Source of the DNA: Blastobasis lacticolella
Lineage: Eukaryota > Arthropoda > Insecta > Lepidoptera > Blastobasidae
Reading direction: 5' to 3'
DNA: 64,000 bases
NCBI GenBank assembly: GCA_905147135.1
Contig: LR990045.1
Coordinates: 13,430,173 to 13,494,172 of the forward strand
A program made the position numbers and the translations under genes. The notes under the pieces are model-generated. The model was not told where the DNA came from and did no database searches. It was given only the letters and a program-made list of their open reading frames with translations. Positions 56,901-60,480 of this stretch are shown piece after piece. Numbering within the stretch: position 1 is the stretch's first letter; each line of letters opens with the position of its first letter.

Positions 56901-59095
56901 TGGCCAATTATAATTATACAGGAAATGTATGTATAATCCCTTATTATGTAGAATTCCTAGGTAATGTATACAATTCCTGAAATCGGCGGGAAATGTGTGA
57001 AATATAATTTTACTACAGGTACATTAGGAATTTCGTATATTACCTAAACAAGAATCGGAAATGTGTCAATTACACTGTTTTATTTTAAAGTTTGTCAAAT
57101 CGTCGTTCTGTCACTGAGGGTTAGGTTGCGATAAGCGAAGCTACGAGCATGTTAGAATACGACCCCGATAAGTCCGTATTGACTGACAGTAGTTAAAATT
57201 ATAAAGTGTGGATATGGTAATAATAATCTGGGGATAATCTGTCCGAGTCAGTCCTTCTTGTAAACATTCAGTTATTTGGTCACTATGAGCTTGAACTTGT
57301 ACTTTTAGTTTGTCTAAATCATTACTCATGCTAAAAATTATCTCCCGCAGTTCCATTTTAAATAGTTTGCCCATTTTGTAATAATATTTTTCATAACTTA
57401 CGAAAATAAACAATTCTACAGAAATCAAATTGTTTGTTATGACTTTTATGAATGACTTTCTATGACGTTTAAATAACTTGGTATAAGTTGCCATACAGAG
57501 ATTTGTATTTAACAAGCGTATCGGACTAAGCGTGGTCTTAGCCTAGTTGTTATGACCCAATGCTCACGAGCTGAGCGAGCGAAGTGAGCGTGCCGTGGCA
57601 GCGCCGGCGACTGGCGAGTGCCAGAACCAAATCTACTTTTTTTTAAACTGCGCAGTAACAAACGAGCAGACAACCCACCTGATGGTAAACAGTAACTACA
57701 ATTACTTACAACTTTTCGGTGCGGCATTTTTTTGCGGCGACTCTTGCAGCTATGACTCGACTGATTTTTGAGCGTCGGAGCAGTGGAACATTCCCGTTTT
57801 ATTGTCAACATCAGTTAACACATTTTCTATATTTCCTAGAAAACGTATACAATTCCTAAGGGTTAACACTTTTTCGATAACATATCCACAATACTAATCT
57901 AATACATACTAAATAATTATCAGAGCGGTAAATCCCGGCTTCTGCCAGGGTCCGTTTTCTTGATCTTTCTTCTCCTCAAGACTAATTAATGTCTATTTTA
58001 ATAACTATTTTTATATATAAGACAAAATTAATGAAATATTTGTTATTTTTTCACTGTCCGTTATTTCTTATATTGTCATAGGTAAGAAGAAGGATAGCGG
58101 AATATCCTCATTCAAAGAACGACTTCATGATCACTAAGAAACGATACGTGGAATCCGCCTCCAACACCGTTAAATATATTCTTCGTGGTACCAAAACTAT
58201 ACATTTACCGGTAAGTTACCTTCATATTGACGCACTTCACTAAATATCTCAAAAACCAATGAATGTAAATTAAAATATCAAAGAAAAAATTTATGTGTAA
58301 TCTTATGGTTCAAACGATAACAAGACTGGTTCTTATCTACATCTACAGCCTGTTCAACAAGAACGTTAGTGGGAATATTGTATTAAATACCAATACAATT
58401 TTTTAATATTGTCAAAGATACTGCTTGATTAAGTAACTCTTTGGAACAGAATATTAATACTGTCAGGACAGATCACTTTTCCCGCGATAAAAGCTGCGTA
58501 TGTCTAGTACCCACTATAAGCAGCAGATTGCCCTGGGATCAATAAAACAAAGCACGGCTGGGGTTGCATAATATTTTGGCCAGGGTTTCGTTTCAGTCAT
58601 CGAATAAAACAATTCTCATGCTTAGGGCATTACAAATTGTTGACACGGACTGTGAAACACCCAGTATAGGTGCATGTTTGAAGGTGCTACTCCAAACGAG
58701 GTTTCGAATTTTCAAGAAGAGAATGACCCCAAAGTTCTTGTCGAATAGTGTAGGTATATTAATTATTGTTTAACCAACAATACTAACCAAAAGTCGGAGA
58801 AATGGGGGCAATTATGAGCATCACAGTATAAAGGTGCATCGAAAGATGATCGCATTTTAGATGATTTTTTCTTCATTACTTGTCTTTGTTACAGTTTATG
58901 AAAAATGCAGTTAACATAACCAACGATTGGTATCGCAGGTGGTTGTTTTTTGCCTGGCTTGTGGTGCCCTCGGCGGCGGTTACGTTGTCAATGATTACAC
59001 CGGTGCTGCCGCCTAGTCCACGACAGAAAGTATTATACGCACTCTATGTTGTCGACTTCTTCTATGTGCTGCATATCATATCCGAGTTCTATACA
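23821..59095 (+). CDS. Tandem-repeat CNG/HCN-like channel protein, 19 exons, 3' end outside the window
   Basis: Joining 19 exons (listed separately) gives 4,869 bp, 1,623 codons, with GT-AG introns and matching phases throughout. Repeat 1 (about residues 20-465) has six hydrophobic segments, pore loop, C-linker and degenerate CNBD. Repeat 2 (about 580-1015) has S4 residues K679, K682 and K685 spaced by three, as in CNG channels. Repeat 3 (about 1075-1510) has both halves but an uncharged S4. Repeat 4 starts at about 1570 with S1 and S2. No pore loop has GYG or a CNG-type filter, and the conserved phosphate-cassette Glu is Asp in repeat 1, absent in repeat 2 and Gln in repeat 3. Known relatives with four fused CNG units are the CNGK channels of sea urchin and fish, but those keep K+ filters. 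This protein may be an unusual channel, a non-conducting regulator or a membrane cyclic-nucleotide-domain protein. Plasma membrane location is inferred. Confidence 0.88.
23956..24740. other. Intron 1, first part
   Basis: Unassigned AT-rich intron sequence with no ORF or recognised repeat motif. Confidence 0.4.
24745..25088 (+). repeat. Dispersed repeat, left copy of an inverted pair
   Basis: Runs from the TTTGCGGC-ACTCATAAAACTT region through TGCGAGATATCGCAAGTCAAAG to GTTCATCCGTTCGGGAGCTA. The reverse complement lies at 29882-30205, about 80-90% alike by eye. The ending (conditions like ACCGATTTCGATTAAA and TTCGGGAGCTACAGATAGAC) is a well-known type of insect interspersed repeat. Non-coding. 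Confidence 0.7.
25091..28045 (-). mobile_element. RTE-like LINE (subfamily A), minus strand, in intron 1
   Basis: Read on the minus strand from about 28045: ORF start MKRSSVGSKHHTRASPLND, endonuclease blocks VAFLQETRWRGSK, VVGADLNGHVG and a terminal SQIDYLL; then RT blocks GNYRGIKLMSHTMKLFERI, GFRPGCSTMDPIFALR-like text, DLQRAFDSVPREIIW, GVHQGSVLSPYLF and YADD (25784-25795); then the C-terminal region ARLRWFGHVLRKPQGYVGNR. It ends in ATGATGAT (plus-strand 25088-25098), the simple-repeat tail typical of RTE-type LINEs. The largest frame is 362 codons (26670-27758), but frameshifts and stops break the ORF. It lies antisense within the channel gene. Confidence 0.85.
28234..29447 (-). mobile_element. 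Tc1/mariner-like transposon with very long terminal inverted repeats
   Basis: The ends are CAGTCGAGTTCATTAATATG at 28234 and its reverse complement ending at 29447, each bordered by TA (28232-28233 and 29448-29449), the mariner-type target duplication. The inverted repeats extend about 370 bp on each side (to about 28606 and from about 29081). Inside is the C-terminal third of a transposase on the minus strand. The same ends occur in a 187-bp MITE at 42615-42801. Confidence 0.9.
28733..29047 (-). pseudogene. Tc1/mariner-like transposase, C-terminal fragment
   Basis: The 104-codon frame reads MQDNSSIHNSRLVQAWI (second catalytic Asp region, as in Tc1 QDN.P.H) and PPKSPDLNPIENVWG, the hallmark block with the last catalytic acid, ending GGYTKY. 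Tc1-type transposases are about 340 residues, so the DNA-binding and first catalytic parts are missing. The right inverted repeat begins only about 35 bp beyond, so this is an internally deleted, non-autonomous copy. Confidence 0.9.
29460..29800 (+). mobile_element. Possible 5S rRNA-derived SINE
   Basis: GGTTAAGCAATGTT (29592 on) and TGAATGGGTGACCG (29620 on) resemble the internal promoter region of 5S rRNA (AGTTAAGCAACGT...TGGATGGGTGACCG) at roughly the right spacing. The remainder is a non-5S body with CGCCACGAGCTCGCC and GGTGTGCCAAATACC. The likeness is short and degenerate, so a 5S pseudogene or chance repeat are alternatives. Confidence 0.45.
29882..30205 (-). repeat. Dispersed repeat, right copy of an inverted pair
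   Basis: Reverse complement of 24745-25088: TCTATCTGTAGCTCCCGAAC, GGAGGTATTTGTTCCCCATG, GACTTGCGATATCTCGCAAG, CATTTTTGAACATAGTGATC and CTCATAAAACTT-type end. The two copies bracket the RTE and mariner insertions in intron 1. Confidence 0.7.
30220..30870 (-). pseudogene. Non-LTR RT fragment, minus strand, in intron 1
   Basis: Minus-strand frames 30565-30798 and 30219-30416 contain SMGVPQISILGPFLFLVYVN (usually GVPQGSILGP), FADDT at 30652-30663 (catalytic box), NKLQWGSHIDKLAKRLSSAA and VYFSYFHSIMAYGI. This is the middle to thumb part of a Jockey/CR1-like RT. It is truncated at both ends and frameshifted. Confidence 0.75.
30880..31950. other. Intron 1 stretch without recognised genes
   Basis: Mostly AT-rich and unassigned; a GC-richer patch at about 31780-31870 is unplaced. 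Confidence 0.35.
31955..32615 (+). pseudogene. Jockey/CR1-like LINE ORF2 C-terminus and 3' end
   Basis: The plus frame 31984-32502 reads RPRRYFTPGQRLLLYKAQVR, PHMEYCSHLWAGE, LDSVQRRAV, FYRLYNGECSEELFDL, RTFLARTIRMWNELGATVFP. This is the thumb/C-terminal domain seen also at 45600-46055. It ends with the LINE tail GGCGGCGGTGACCACTTTCC, ATCAGGTGGCCCGATTGCC and poly-A at 32610. The end of the ORF carries a perfect palindrome (separate entry). 5'-truncated. Confidence 0.8.
32433..32490. repeat. Perfect 28-bp palindrome with 2-nt loop
   Basis: Arms 32433-32460 and 32463-32490 are exact reverse complements (TGACATGGGATCGTTCAAGA...), separated by GT. It lies at the C-terminal codons of the LINE ORF, so the last residues are encoded by the inverted copy. 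Confidence 0.95.
32941..33077 (+). CDS. Channel exon 2 (S1-S2 of repeat 1)
   Basis: GPLLSVYPVIYCPEDLENPS then a hydrophobic S2 (FCLLFCDVLYGIDFFLNILH). Acceptor TTGCAG, donor AG|GTAAAT, phase 2. It corresponds in position to exon 19 of repeat 4. Confidence 0.85.
33278..33445 (+). CDS. Channel exon 3 (S3-S4 of repeat 1)
   Basis: QLTDEAVKRLHNKKSGKKLL, then S3-like LLLDLISLCPLYTIM, and the uncharged FWPNILLFSYFLM in the S4 position. The LD-I-x-P pattern is usual for S3 of CNG/HCN channels. Acceptor TTTTAAG, donor AT|GTAAGA, phase 2. Confidence 0.85.
33527..33716 (+). CDS. Channel exon 4 (S4 end, S5 of repeat 1)
   Basis: VVEYFSLIETHSTIQ, then S5 (LLFGYMVVLALMVNCISCLI) and a turret-like loop with CANCNDPNNIYDWRAHV. 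Acceptor TTACAG, donor AAG|GTAAAT, phase 0. Only an 81-bp intron precedes it. Confidence 0.85.
34005..35320 (+). pseudogene. Decayed RTE-like LINE (subfamily B) in intron 4
   Basis: Fragments in order: RRITTRRGIALPLCYESYQ, endonuclease start FDSWNIGMLTRRPRERADVL and VAFLQEIR (34100-34220), VSDRVMVVG (34340), HPDLIDYFI (34540), then GGLKKRWLDVVNNDMRTN and AKWTKRSRKTDPGPSRA (35060-35200). This is the same order as the copy at 61738, but most of the RT is deleted and frames are broken. It ends near AATAATAATAATAAAAAAGG at 35297-35317. Confidence 0.75.
35321..36391. other. Intron 4, last part
   Basis: AT-rich unassigned sequence. ORFs here (35670-35915 minus) have no recognisable domain. Confidence 0.4.
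36392..38572 (+). CDS. Channel exon 5 (giant): pore to CNBD of repeat 1 and S1-S6 of repeat 2
   Basis: 727 codons without a stop. It begins in phase 0 after TTACAG and ends TTAAT|GTAAGT. It holds the repeat 1 pore helix (HLVAYIAASAFSLSFLLDKL), S6, C-linker and CNBD (FGDIAFYCPP in place of FGE), then repeat 2: S1 at about residues 581-597, S2 605-626, S3 NFILDIVATFPIEDI, S4 LKFNKLIKI with three Lys spaced by three, S5, a pore loop AYVFELVFNEMKATT lacking any known filter, S6 at about 786-808, C-linker and the first CNBD strand. Two W-rich stretches (QRWWQIY) join the repeats. The lack of introns contrasts with repeat 3. Confidence 0.95.
38690..38940 (-). pseudogene. Decayed RTE-like 3' fragment, minus strand
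   Basis: CTGCCAGGGTCCGCTTCC, CCGGTCTTCAGCATTC and GCGTCGTAAG match the 3' coding end of the minus-strand RTE at 25118-25190. AAAGCCGTAATGGCATTCTG and GAGCATTCCTAGCGAAGTCT match 26147-26190. The two parts are fused by a large deletion. It is older than the neighbouring plus-strand RTE. Confidence 0.7.
39040..40901 (+). mobile_element. RTE-like LINE (subfamily A) with 16-bp target duplication
   Basis: A perfect duplication ATGCTCATATATTTCT flanks it (39024-39039 and 40902-40917). The 5' UTR is intact, followed by the ORF start at 39169, endonuclease blocks (SLTGQSRELANLLHRRR, VAFLQETRWRGSK) and a large internal deletion near 39711. The RT blocks are GIKLMSHTMKLFERI, GVHQGSVLSPYLF and YADD (40127-40138). 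The longest frame is 273 codons (39773-40594). The C-terminus ends KPDPGRRRDKR and the tail is GATGATGATAATA. Deletions and a stop at 40590 inactivate it. Inserted in intron 5 of the channel gene in sense orientation. Confidence 0.92.
41012..41152 (+). CDS. Channel exon 6 (CNBD of repeat 2, first part)
   Basis: GQVRCEYIGENNEVARYYIG, SGEMLCLGAVFFSTGSLRSY and MTATDCE: beta-roll of the CNBD with the phosphate-cassette region reading CLGAVFF, so the usual FGE is lost. Acceptor TTCCAG, donor GAA|GTAATT, phase 0. Confidence 0.85.
41153..41224 (+). other. 72-bp intron that stays in frame if retained
   Basis: GTAATT...ATACAG, only 72 bp and with no stop in the coding frame, so retention would add 24 residues (VISIYLVGIASSYL...) in the CNBD. 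Splicing gives TDCE-IITIERK, the better CNBD match (a beta strand followed by an Arg/Lys helix). Confidence 0.6.
41225..41365 (+). CDS. Channel exon 7 (CNBD of repeat 2, C-terminal helix)
   Basis: IITIERKLFLQTIKRYPEDW, then CVEQVGPSYIQYYKAYAAE. This is the last beta strand and C-helix of the CNBD. Phase 0 on both sides, donor GAG|GTAAGT. Confidence 0.85.
41366..42280. other. Intron 7, first part
   Basis: AT-rich, no ORF of note, followed by a GC-rich patch from about 42180. Confidence 0.35.
42290..42482. mobile_element. GC-rich inverted-repeat element (MITE-like)
   Basis: AACATACAGGAAAGACAG at 42290-42307 is exactly repeated in inverse at 42465-42482. Between them is unusually GC-rich DNA (GGGCGCGGACGCGTCGC and similar). 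No target duplication is obvious and there is no coding signal. Confidence 0.6.
42615..42801. mobile_element. 187-bp MITE derived from the mariner-like element
   Basis: The ends CAGTCGAGTTCATTAATATG and its inverse match the element at 28234-29447, with TA on both sides (42613-42614, 42802-42803). It is nearly a perfect palindrome made of the outer about 90 bp of each terminal inverted repeat, joined at ATCTGAGCAGATGTACATAT. No transposase. Confidence 0.92.
43032..43481. mobile_element. 450-bp MITE with about 70-bp inverted repeats
   Basis: CAGGGTATAAAAAGACCGCT at 43032 pairs with AGCGGTCTTTTTACACCCTG ending at 43481; the inverted likeness continues for about 70 bp (through CCCATGAAACTGAACAACTT). 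It is bounded by TA, as for Tc1/mariner-type elements. The centre includes a GC-rich patch (GGCCGGCCGGCCGCGCGG). Located in intron 7, just before exon 8. Confidence 0.85.
43537..43670 (+). CDS. Channel exon 8 (linker to repeat 3)
   Basis: YKLSLRERIFHSRNSVALET, then GVEVIYDRPLLNEVIYGVVN DPESK (linker before S1). Acceptor ACTAG, donor AAA|GTAAGT, phase 2. Confidence 0.8.
43738..44099 (+). mobile_element. Full-length tRNA-derived SINE
   Basis: The head has polymerase III boxes: TGGCCGAGCGGTTTG (A box) and GGTTCGAATTCC (B box) within a tRNA-like 73 bp. The body reads TATGTACATTAGTTGAATAC, ACATCGTGATAAAACCTGCA, GGTTCCCCTGGTAGCAGGGT, and the tail GGCGGACCCCGGGC, ACAACCGGGACATTAACACC, AAGATGA plus poly-T. 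The tail resembles the RTE subfamily B 3' end at 63003-63062, so that LINE probably mobilises it. Other copies: 17660 (+), 50690 (-), 52101 (+), 59572 (-). Confidence 0.92.
44100..44590. other. Intron 8, second part
   Basis: Includes a GC-richer unassigned stretch at about 44190-44400 rich in CGCTCG and GCGCGC; the frames here are not convincing genes. Confidence 0.35.
44591..44661 (+). CDS. Channel exon 9 (S1 of repeat 3)
   Basis: YTFIWMVIRTVTVIASITF ISVQ, a hydrophobic S1. 71 bp, acceptor TTACAG, donor CAAG|GTAACT, phase 1. Confidence 0.75.
44725..44790. repeat. Imperfect palindrome of about 65 bp
   Basis: GGATTGTCCTTGTAGGAC, then CTATAAATA, is matched inversely by TATTTATAG, then GTCCTACAAGGAAAATCC. 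It is a short fold-back element in intron 9, possibly a MITE relic. Confidence 0.7.
44990..46060 (+). pseudogene. Jockey/CR1-like LINE RT and C-terminus in intron 9
   Basis: Plus-strand frames carry GETLAVSLDISKAFYRVWHA (catalytic Asp block), DAGVPQGS (about 45200), WGEANLVPFNATKTQA, LGVELSTNINFDQYI, KLGILSKVRRYFTLKQLLQL, YQAQVRSCMEYCCHL, LDSVEKRAKKIICD, FYRLHLGECARQLHDLIPPA and MRTAKEWNVLPASV. The YADD box is degenerate. Stops at 45149, 45220 and 45706 inactivate it. Same family type as 31955-32615. Confidence 0.82.
46200..47440. repeat. Degenerate tandem array with AATCTGACGCGCTCGAG motifs
   Basis: The motif TAATCTGACG(CGCTCGAG) and its inverse CGTCAGATTA alternate at about 46230, 46295, 46410, 46925, 46980, 47065, 47118, 47190 and 47250, spaced roughly 60-130 bp apart and interleaved with poly-A/T stretches. 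The array is interrupted by a LINE tail at 46645-46840. It may be a non-autonomous element array or a diverged satellite. The unit boundary is unclear. Confidence 0.55.
46645..46840 (-). mobile_element. LINE 3' tail, minus strand
   Basis: TCAAACTCAAACTCAAACTC followed by AAATACGTTTATTCAG is the reverse complement of a LINE end with a (GAGTTT)n tail. No coding sequence remains in the fragment. Confidence 0.6.
47445..47575 (+). mobile_element. LINE 3' end with internal duplication
   Basis: GGATGCCTTTAAAACTAGAG and GAATAGGCTGTTC read as a LINE C-terminus (AFKTRVNRLF). CTTTAAAACTAGAGTGA is duplicated at about 47458 and 47488. It ends CAACAGGTGTGATGGTGGTC, AAATGCCTGTCT and ACATAAAAAAAG, like other LINE tails in the window. 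Confidence 0.55.
47775..47866 (+). CDS. Channel exon 10 (S2 of repeat 3)
   Basis: GSGAMYKRYLDYGVSLCRY and ISAVDIMLKLI, a weakly hydrophobic S2. Acceptor TTGCAG, donor ATA|GTAAGT, ends phase 0. It is short (92 bp) and sits between introns of about 3.1 and 1.3 kb, so it is supported mainly by phase and by its position between S1 and S3. Confidence 0.75.
47870..49169. repeat. Intron 10 with a duplicated block of about 100 bp
   Basis: CGTCGAGATTTACATTTCGG (48487 on) with TAACTCTGAAACCATTG (48534 on) is echoed at about 48732-48825 (TATAACTCTGAAACCATTGG; CGTCGAGATATACATTTCGG). The order of the parts differs, as expected for two tandem units of a degenerate repeat. Otherwise unassigned. Confidence 0.5.
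49170..49433 (+). CDS. Channel exon 11 (S3-S4-S5 start of repeat 3)
   Basis: VLPHYDERGLVIRCMRKRVL, then S3-like ARGLLADVVGTLPMRNVL, and YLLAQVAASYAHLYLLSGFF in the S4 position without Arg or Lys. The exon is clearly GC-richer than the intron around it, which makes it stand out. Acceptor TTCCAG, donor ACG|GTGAGT, 88 codons, phase 0. Confidence 0.9.
49434..49999. other. Intron 11
   Basis: Contains CTGATGGACCACCTGATGGA at about 49615, reminiscent of an inverted LINE tail. No gene. Confidence 0.35.
50000..50185 (+). CDS. Channel exon 12 (S5 and turret of repeat 3)
   Basis: MLKYQIYISLLLLGASAYF, then an acidic turret (IEFTWTADGDLAHVERLNGC, WVPSFVDLDPRP) before the pore. Acceptor CTTAG, donor GAG|GTAAGA, 62 codons, phase 0. 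Confidence 0.88.
50425..50520. repeat. Duplicated CATAGCCTCCTTCATCTTAC block
   Basis: CCATAGCCTCCTTCATCTTA plus CAAGCCATG occurs twice, about 60 bp apart (from about 50430 and 50490), in intron 12. GAAGGAGGCTATGG near 50970 is the inverse of its core. Confidence 0.7.
50690..50775 (-). mobile_element. SINE fragment, minus strand
   Basis: TCATCACGATGTTTTCCCTC, ACCGCAAGAGCATCG and TAATGTACATAACTCAGAAA are the reverse complement of the middle of the SINE at 43738 (TGAGTTATGTACATTA ... GATGCTCTTACGGTGAGGGA). Both ends are missing. Confidence 0.75.
50776..51500. other. Intron 12, middle
   Basis: No gene or recognised element seen. Confidence 0.35.
51505..51690. mobile_element. Fold-back MITE in intron 12
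   Basis: AAAACGAGAAAATATTCTTC, then AATAAAGGAATCGGATGTTT and GGAAAACCGTG on the left, is matched by the inverse of CACGGTTTTTCGCTAAACAC, CCGTATCCTTTATTTTGTTG and AAGAATATTTTTATTTTTTC on the right (about 60 bp arms). Non-coding. Confidence 0.75.
51951..52075 (+). CDS. Channel exon 13 (pore loop and S6 start of repeat 3)
   Basis: LYAHSISLSQCGLTRMALGM, then FHLDREQMMSVVLFVMLSLI. The pore-helix position has no GYG or CNG-like filter. Acceptor TTGCAG, donor TG|GTAACT, phase 2. Confidence 0.88.
52101..52420 (+). mobile_element. tRNA-derived SINE, diverged copy
   Basis: Starts AGAGCGCCGTAGGGTAGTAG, with body GATGCTCTGATACGGTCAGG, CATCGTGATGGAACCTGCAC, GGTCATGGAGGTCAGATGGC and tail GATTAACGCCAAGATGATTA. 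The B box is eroded. Inserted in intron 13, 25 bp after the exon 13 donor. Confidence 0.85.
52633..52794 (+). CDS. Channel exon 14 (S6 and C-linker of repeat 3)
   Basis: YIISICQTLLVLQSRVDTLF, then GISQLRIFLEGERLDKTFID and TVITHFQYWWIR. The last part matches the C-linker (helix with HF-YWW, compare YF-Y-W in CNG/HCN). Acceptor TTCCAG, donor AG|GTGATT (weak), phase 2. Confidence 0.85.
53145..53360 (-). mobile_element. LINE tail, minus strand
   Basis: AGTGACAAACAAGCAAACAG, CCTAACTGATGGTAAGCGGT and AACTGTCGCCCATT are the inverse of the GGCGGTGACC...CCATCAGGTG LINE tail seen at 32555. A repeat of the type near 52820 (CGACTTTGTTCGCGTGG) lies just upstream. Confidence 0.5.
53789..53875 (+). CDS. 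Channel exon 15 (C-linker of repeat 3)
   Basis: SQGESIKMTITGRISAILKE and DLNYYCYK. Found by need: the C-linker between exon 14 and the CNBD exon was too short. The phase (2 to 2), acceptor TTACAG and donor AG|GTAAGT all fit, and ILKEDLNYYCYK matches the usual SELP..L..ei...l stretch. Confidence 0.8.
54236..54434 (+). CDS. Channel exon 16 (CNBD of repeat 3, first part)
   Basis: TLRALDTMLRGGEDFQRHLC, then YFLPGEDIVREMDAVPYLNI and VHRGSVMIMKNGKNLAKMTK. PGE-I is the classic CNBD strand start and HRGSV the usual RGxV. The donor ATGACGAAG|GTGAAC keeps phase 0 with exon 17; reading through to a later GTACCT would break the frame. Confidence 0.9.
54716..54955. mobile_element. Fold-back MITE in intron 16
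   Basis: ACTTTATACACCTATTT, GGCTTGTTTCTTCTTC and TTTTAATAGCAGTCG on the left are mirrored by CGACTGCTATTAAAAAAC, AAACAAGCAAATAGG and TGTATAAAGT on the right. A third, partial arm (ATTCGGCTTGTTTCTTAAC) lies at 55050-55090. Confidence 0.7.
55500..55905 (+). pseudogene. Retroelement ORF C-terminal relic with Cys-His cluster
   Basis: Frames on the plus strand read RLWDEPMCRKIL, SANVSERARLLAIT and then LILGVNLLRPHCCPYGESVD with PQGHPGLSCTRSAGRRYL. The pattern RLG-N-L--PH-C-C----D--G-H-LSC--S-GR belongs to the C-terminal part of an insect non-LTR element ORF (from memory). Several frame changes and a stop occur. It abuts a minus-strand LINE tail. Confidence 0.55.
55906..56175 (-). mobile_element. 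LINE 3' tail with (CAAATA)n, minus strand
   Basis: CAAATACAAATACAAATACA, then AATACTTTATTAGTAACAGA, is the reverse complement of a LINE end with a TATTTG-repeat tail. The remainder is AT-rich 3' UTR-like sequence. Confidence 0.55.
56726..56851 (+). CDS. Channel exon 17 (CNBD of repeat 3, phosphate cassette)
   Basis: GGIFGQFEKGPLRPMRITAH, TLEHTDLLQVNGINFQEVLT. The cassette reads FGQF where FGE(I/L) is usual, so the ribose-contacting Glu is Gln, while PLRPMRITAHT keeps the Arg and following TA. Acceptor TTGCAG, donor GAA|GTAAGC, phase 0. Confidence 0.9.
56852..58081. other. Intron 17
   Basis: Contains a 124-codon minus-strand frame (57141-57515) with a possible coiled coil (DLDKLKVQVQAHSDQI) but no known domain. 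A minus-strand LINE tail lies at about 57635-57710 (CCCACCTGATGGTAAACAGT), and an RTE-like minus fragment (CTTCTGCCAGGGTCCGTTTT) at about 57935-57985. Confidence 0.4.
58082..58210 (+). CDS. Channel exon 18 (end of CNBD 3, linker to repeat 4)
   Basis: VRRRIAEYPHSKNDFMITKK, RYVESASNTVKYILRGTKTI. The CNBD C-helix is followed by a basic linker. Acceptor CATAG, donor CCG|GTAAGT, phase 0. Confidence 0.88.
58211..58894. other. Intron 18
   Basis: No gene; the 69-codon frame at 58564-58773 has no recognisable domain. Confidence 0.4.
58895..59095 (+). CDS. Channel exon 19 (S1 and S2 of repeat 4), last exon seen
   Basis: FMKNAVNITNDWYRRW, S1 (LFFAWLVVPSAAVTLSMITP), then KVLYALYVVDFFYVLHIIS, an S2 like that of exon 2. 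Acceptor TTACAG. The donor ACA|GTTAGT is weak; reading through meets a stop 15 bp on. The protein must continue for a full fourth repeat, so the rest of the gene lies beyond the window or in exons I could not find among the repeats. Confidence 0.85.
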
Positions 59096-59570
59096 GTTAG
59101 TACTATTTAAGGGAATAGGTACCTATCTTTATAAACGTGGGTTTTGTGACACATTTTTGTTGTCTGATCAGACAATAAAATGACTTCCAGTCAAACCCCG
59201 CGGTTTTCAACCGCGCCCAGTTCCGATATCGGTAAACGCTGGATTCTATTACTCATCCGGGATCAAAAATACCCAGTTACTCGGCTCGACCATGTAGCCT
59301 CCTGTTAGCGAATTAATTTTCGAAATTTGTTCAGTATTTTCAGAGATTATCCCCCAACATTAAAACCAATTCGGAGTGGGTGGTTCTCAGAGCAAAATGT
59401 CCTCGTTGCTAAAACGTCCATAGCGTAAAATGGTATGAGATCAAAACGTCTTCAATTGAAAAGGTAGTGCATTAAAAAAGCAAACCTTGTTACATAATGA
59501 CCGCAATTGAAGTAGTCGTGGAAGCAAAACGTCCGCATATTTAAAAGTACTCTACACATTAGTCATGATG
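59096..59570. other. Beyond the last exon seen
   Basis: Unassigned. If the gene continues this is intron 19. Confidence 0.35.
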
Positions 59571-59571
59571 G

Positions 59572-59905
59572 GTATGATCATCTGCGCGTTAATGTCCCGG
59601 TTGTGCTCTCGCGCACGAGGGCCCGCGACCACCATGACCATGATCCAGTATTTGGCAGACCAGATTGATTTATACTTATAGTTATTGTGCGTGTATTATC
59701 TGCGTTTAATTATAACATCTCTCTTTTGTAAGCTTACTGGATGAGATTTTTTTGAAATAAATGGTCCTTGTAGTGTCGTAACTAATCTGTAGTTTATGTT
59801 ACATATTCAGTCGCGTGTGGAGTGGAGGCAGTGGGATTTGAACCCGGTACCTCTCGCTTGCGAATCGGATACCTTTATCACTAGGCCACCGACGCTCTTA
59901 AACAC
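59572..59905 (-). mobile_element. tRNA-derived SINE, minus strand
   Basis: On the minus strand: AAGAGCGTCGGTGGCCTAGT (A box) and GGTACCGGGTTCAAATCCCA (B box) near 59830-59900, a variant body, then the usual tail (CATGGTCATGGTGGTCGCGG, GAGCACAACCGGGACATTAA) near 59575-59650. The middle about 140 bp differs from the other copies. Confidence 0.85.
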
Positions 59906-60149
59906 ATTGGTATTGGACGTAAATAGGCGGCAAAAAGATTGTGTGAAGTTGACCCCCAAAATGTTAAAAAAGTGGATTTTAACAATTTGTATCGTTTGGT
60001 GGTCATTTTATGGTGAATGGTGACCCATTATTAAAGTTTGGCGGTCAGAAATAAAAATCTGGCAGTCTAAACAAAGGATGGGGGCTAACTTCACACTGCC
60101 TTGTATGTATGTATGTAAGTATGTATGATATGCATGTGTGAAGTCAGTA

Positions 60150-60480
60150 TTTTTTTTTATACCACTGAGGTGGCAAACAAGTAAGCAGTCACCGCAGCCA
60201 ATGGACGTTTGCAATACCAGGAGCATCACCCACGCGTTGCCGTCCCCGTAAAAACCTTTTTACCCCTTTCTTCAAGAACTCCCTGTTGTACTCTCCAGGG
60301 AAAACCTCTCCAGGTAGTTCATTCCACAACCTTAGTGTGCGTGGGAAAAAGTTCCTTTGGAACCGCACACTTCGCGATTTGGCTCCAAGGTGTGAGGATG
60401 AACTCCCTGTCGGCGGCAAGCGGTGCGATGATAGAATGTAGCTGTAGGCATCACGATATCACGAAGGGAGGTATCACGAA
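60150..60480 (-). pseudogene. Jockey/CR1-like LINE C-terminus and tail, minus strand
   Basis: The minus frame 60189-60419 reads GAKSRSVRFQRNFFPRTLRL, WNELPGEVFPGEYNREFLKK. FFPRT-RLWN-LP-EVFP is the standard C-terminal motif of this LINE group. It is followed by the tail (inverse of GAGGTGGCAAACAAGTAAGC) ending near 60150 in A/T. 5'-truncated. Confidence 0.8.

Noticed and set aside
57141..57515. 124-codon minus-strand protein with a coiled coil
   Set aside because: No homology recognised, no promoter or splice context, and intron location; likely a retroelement ORF1 relic or chance.
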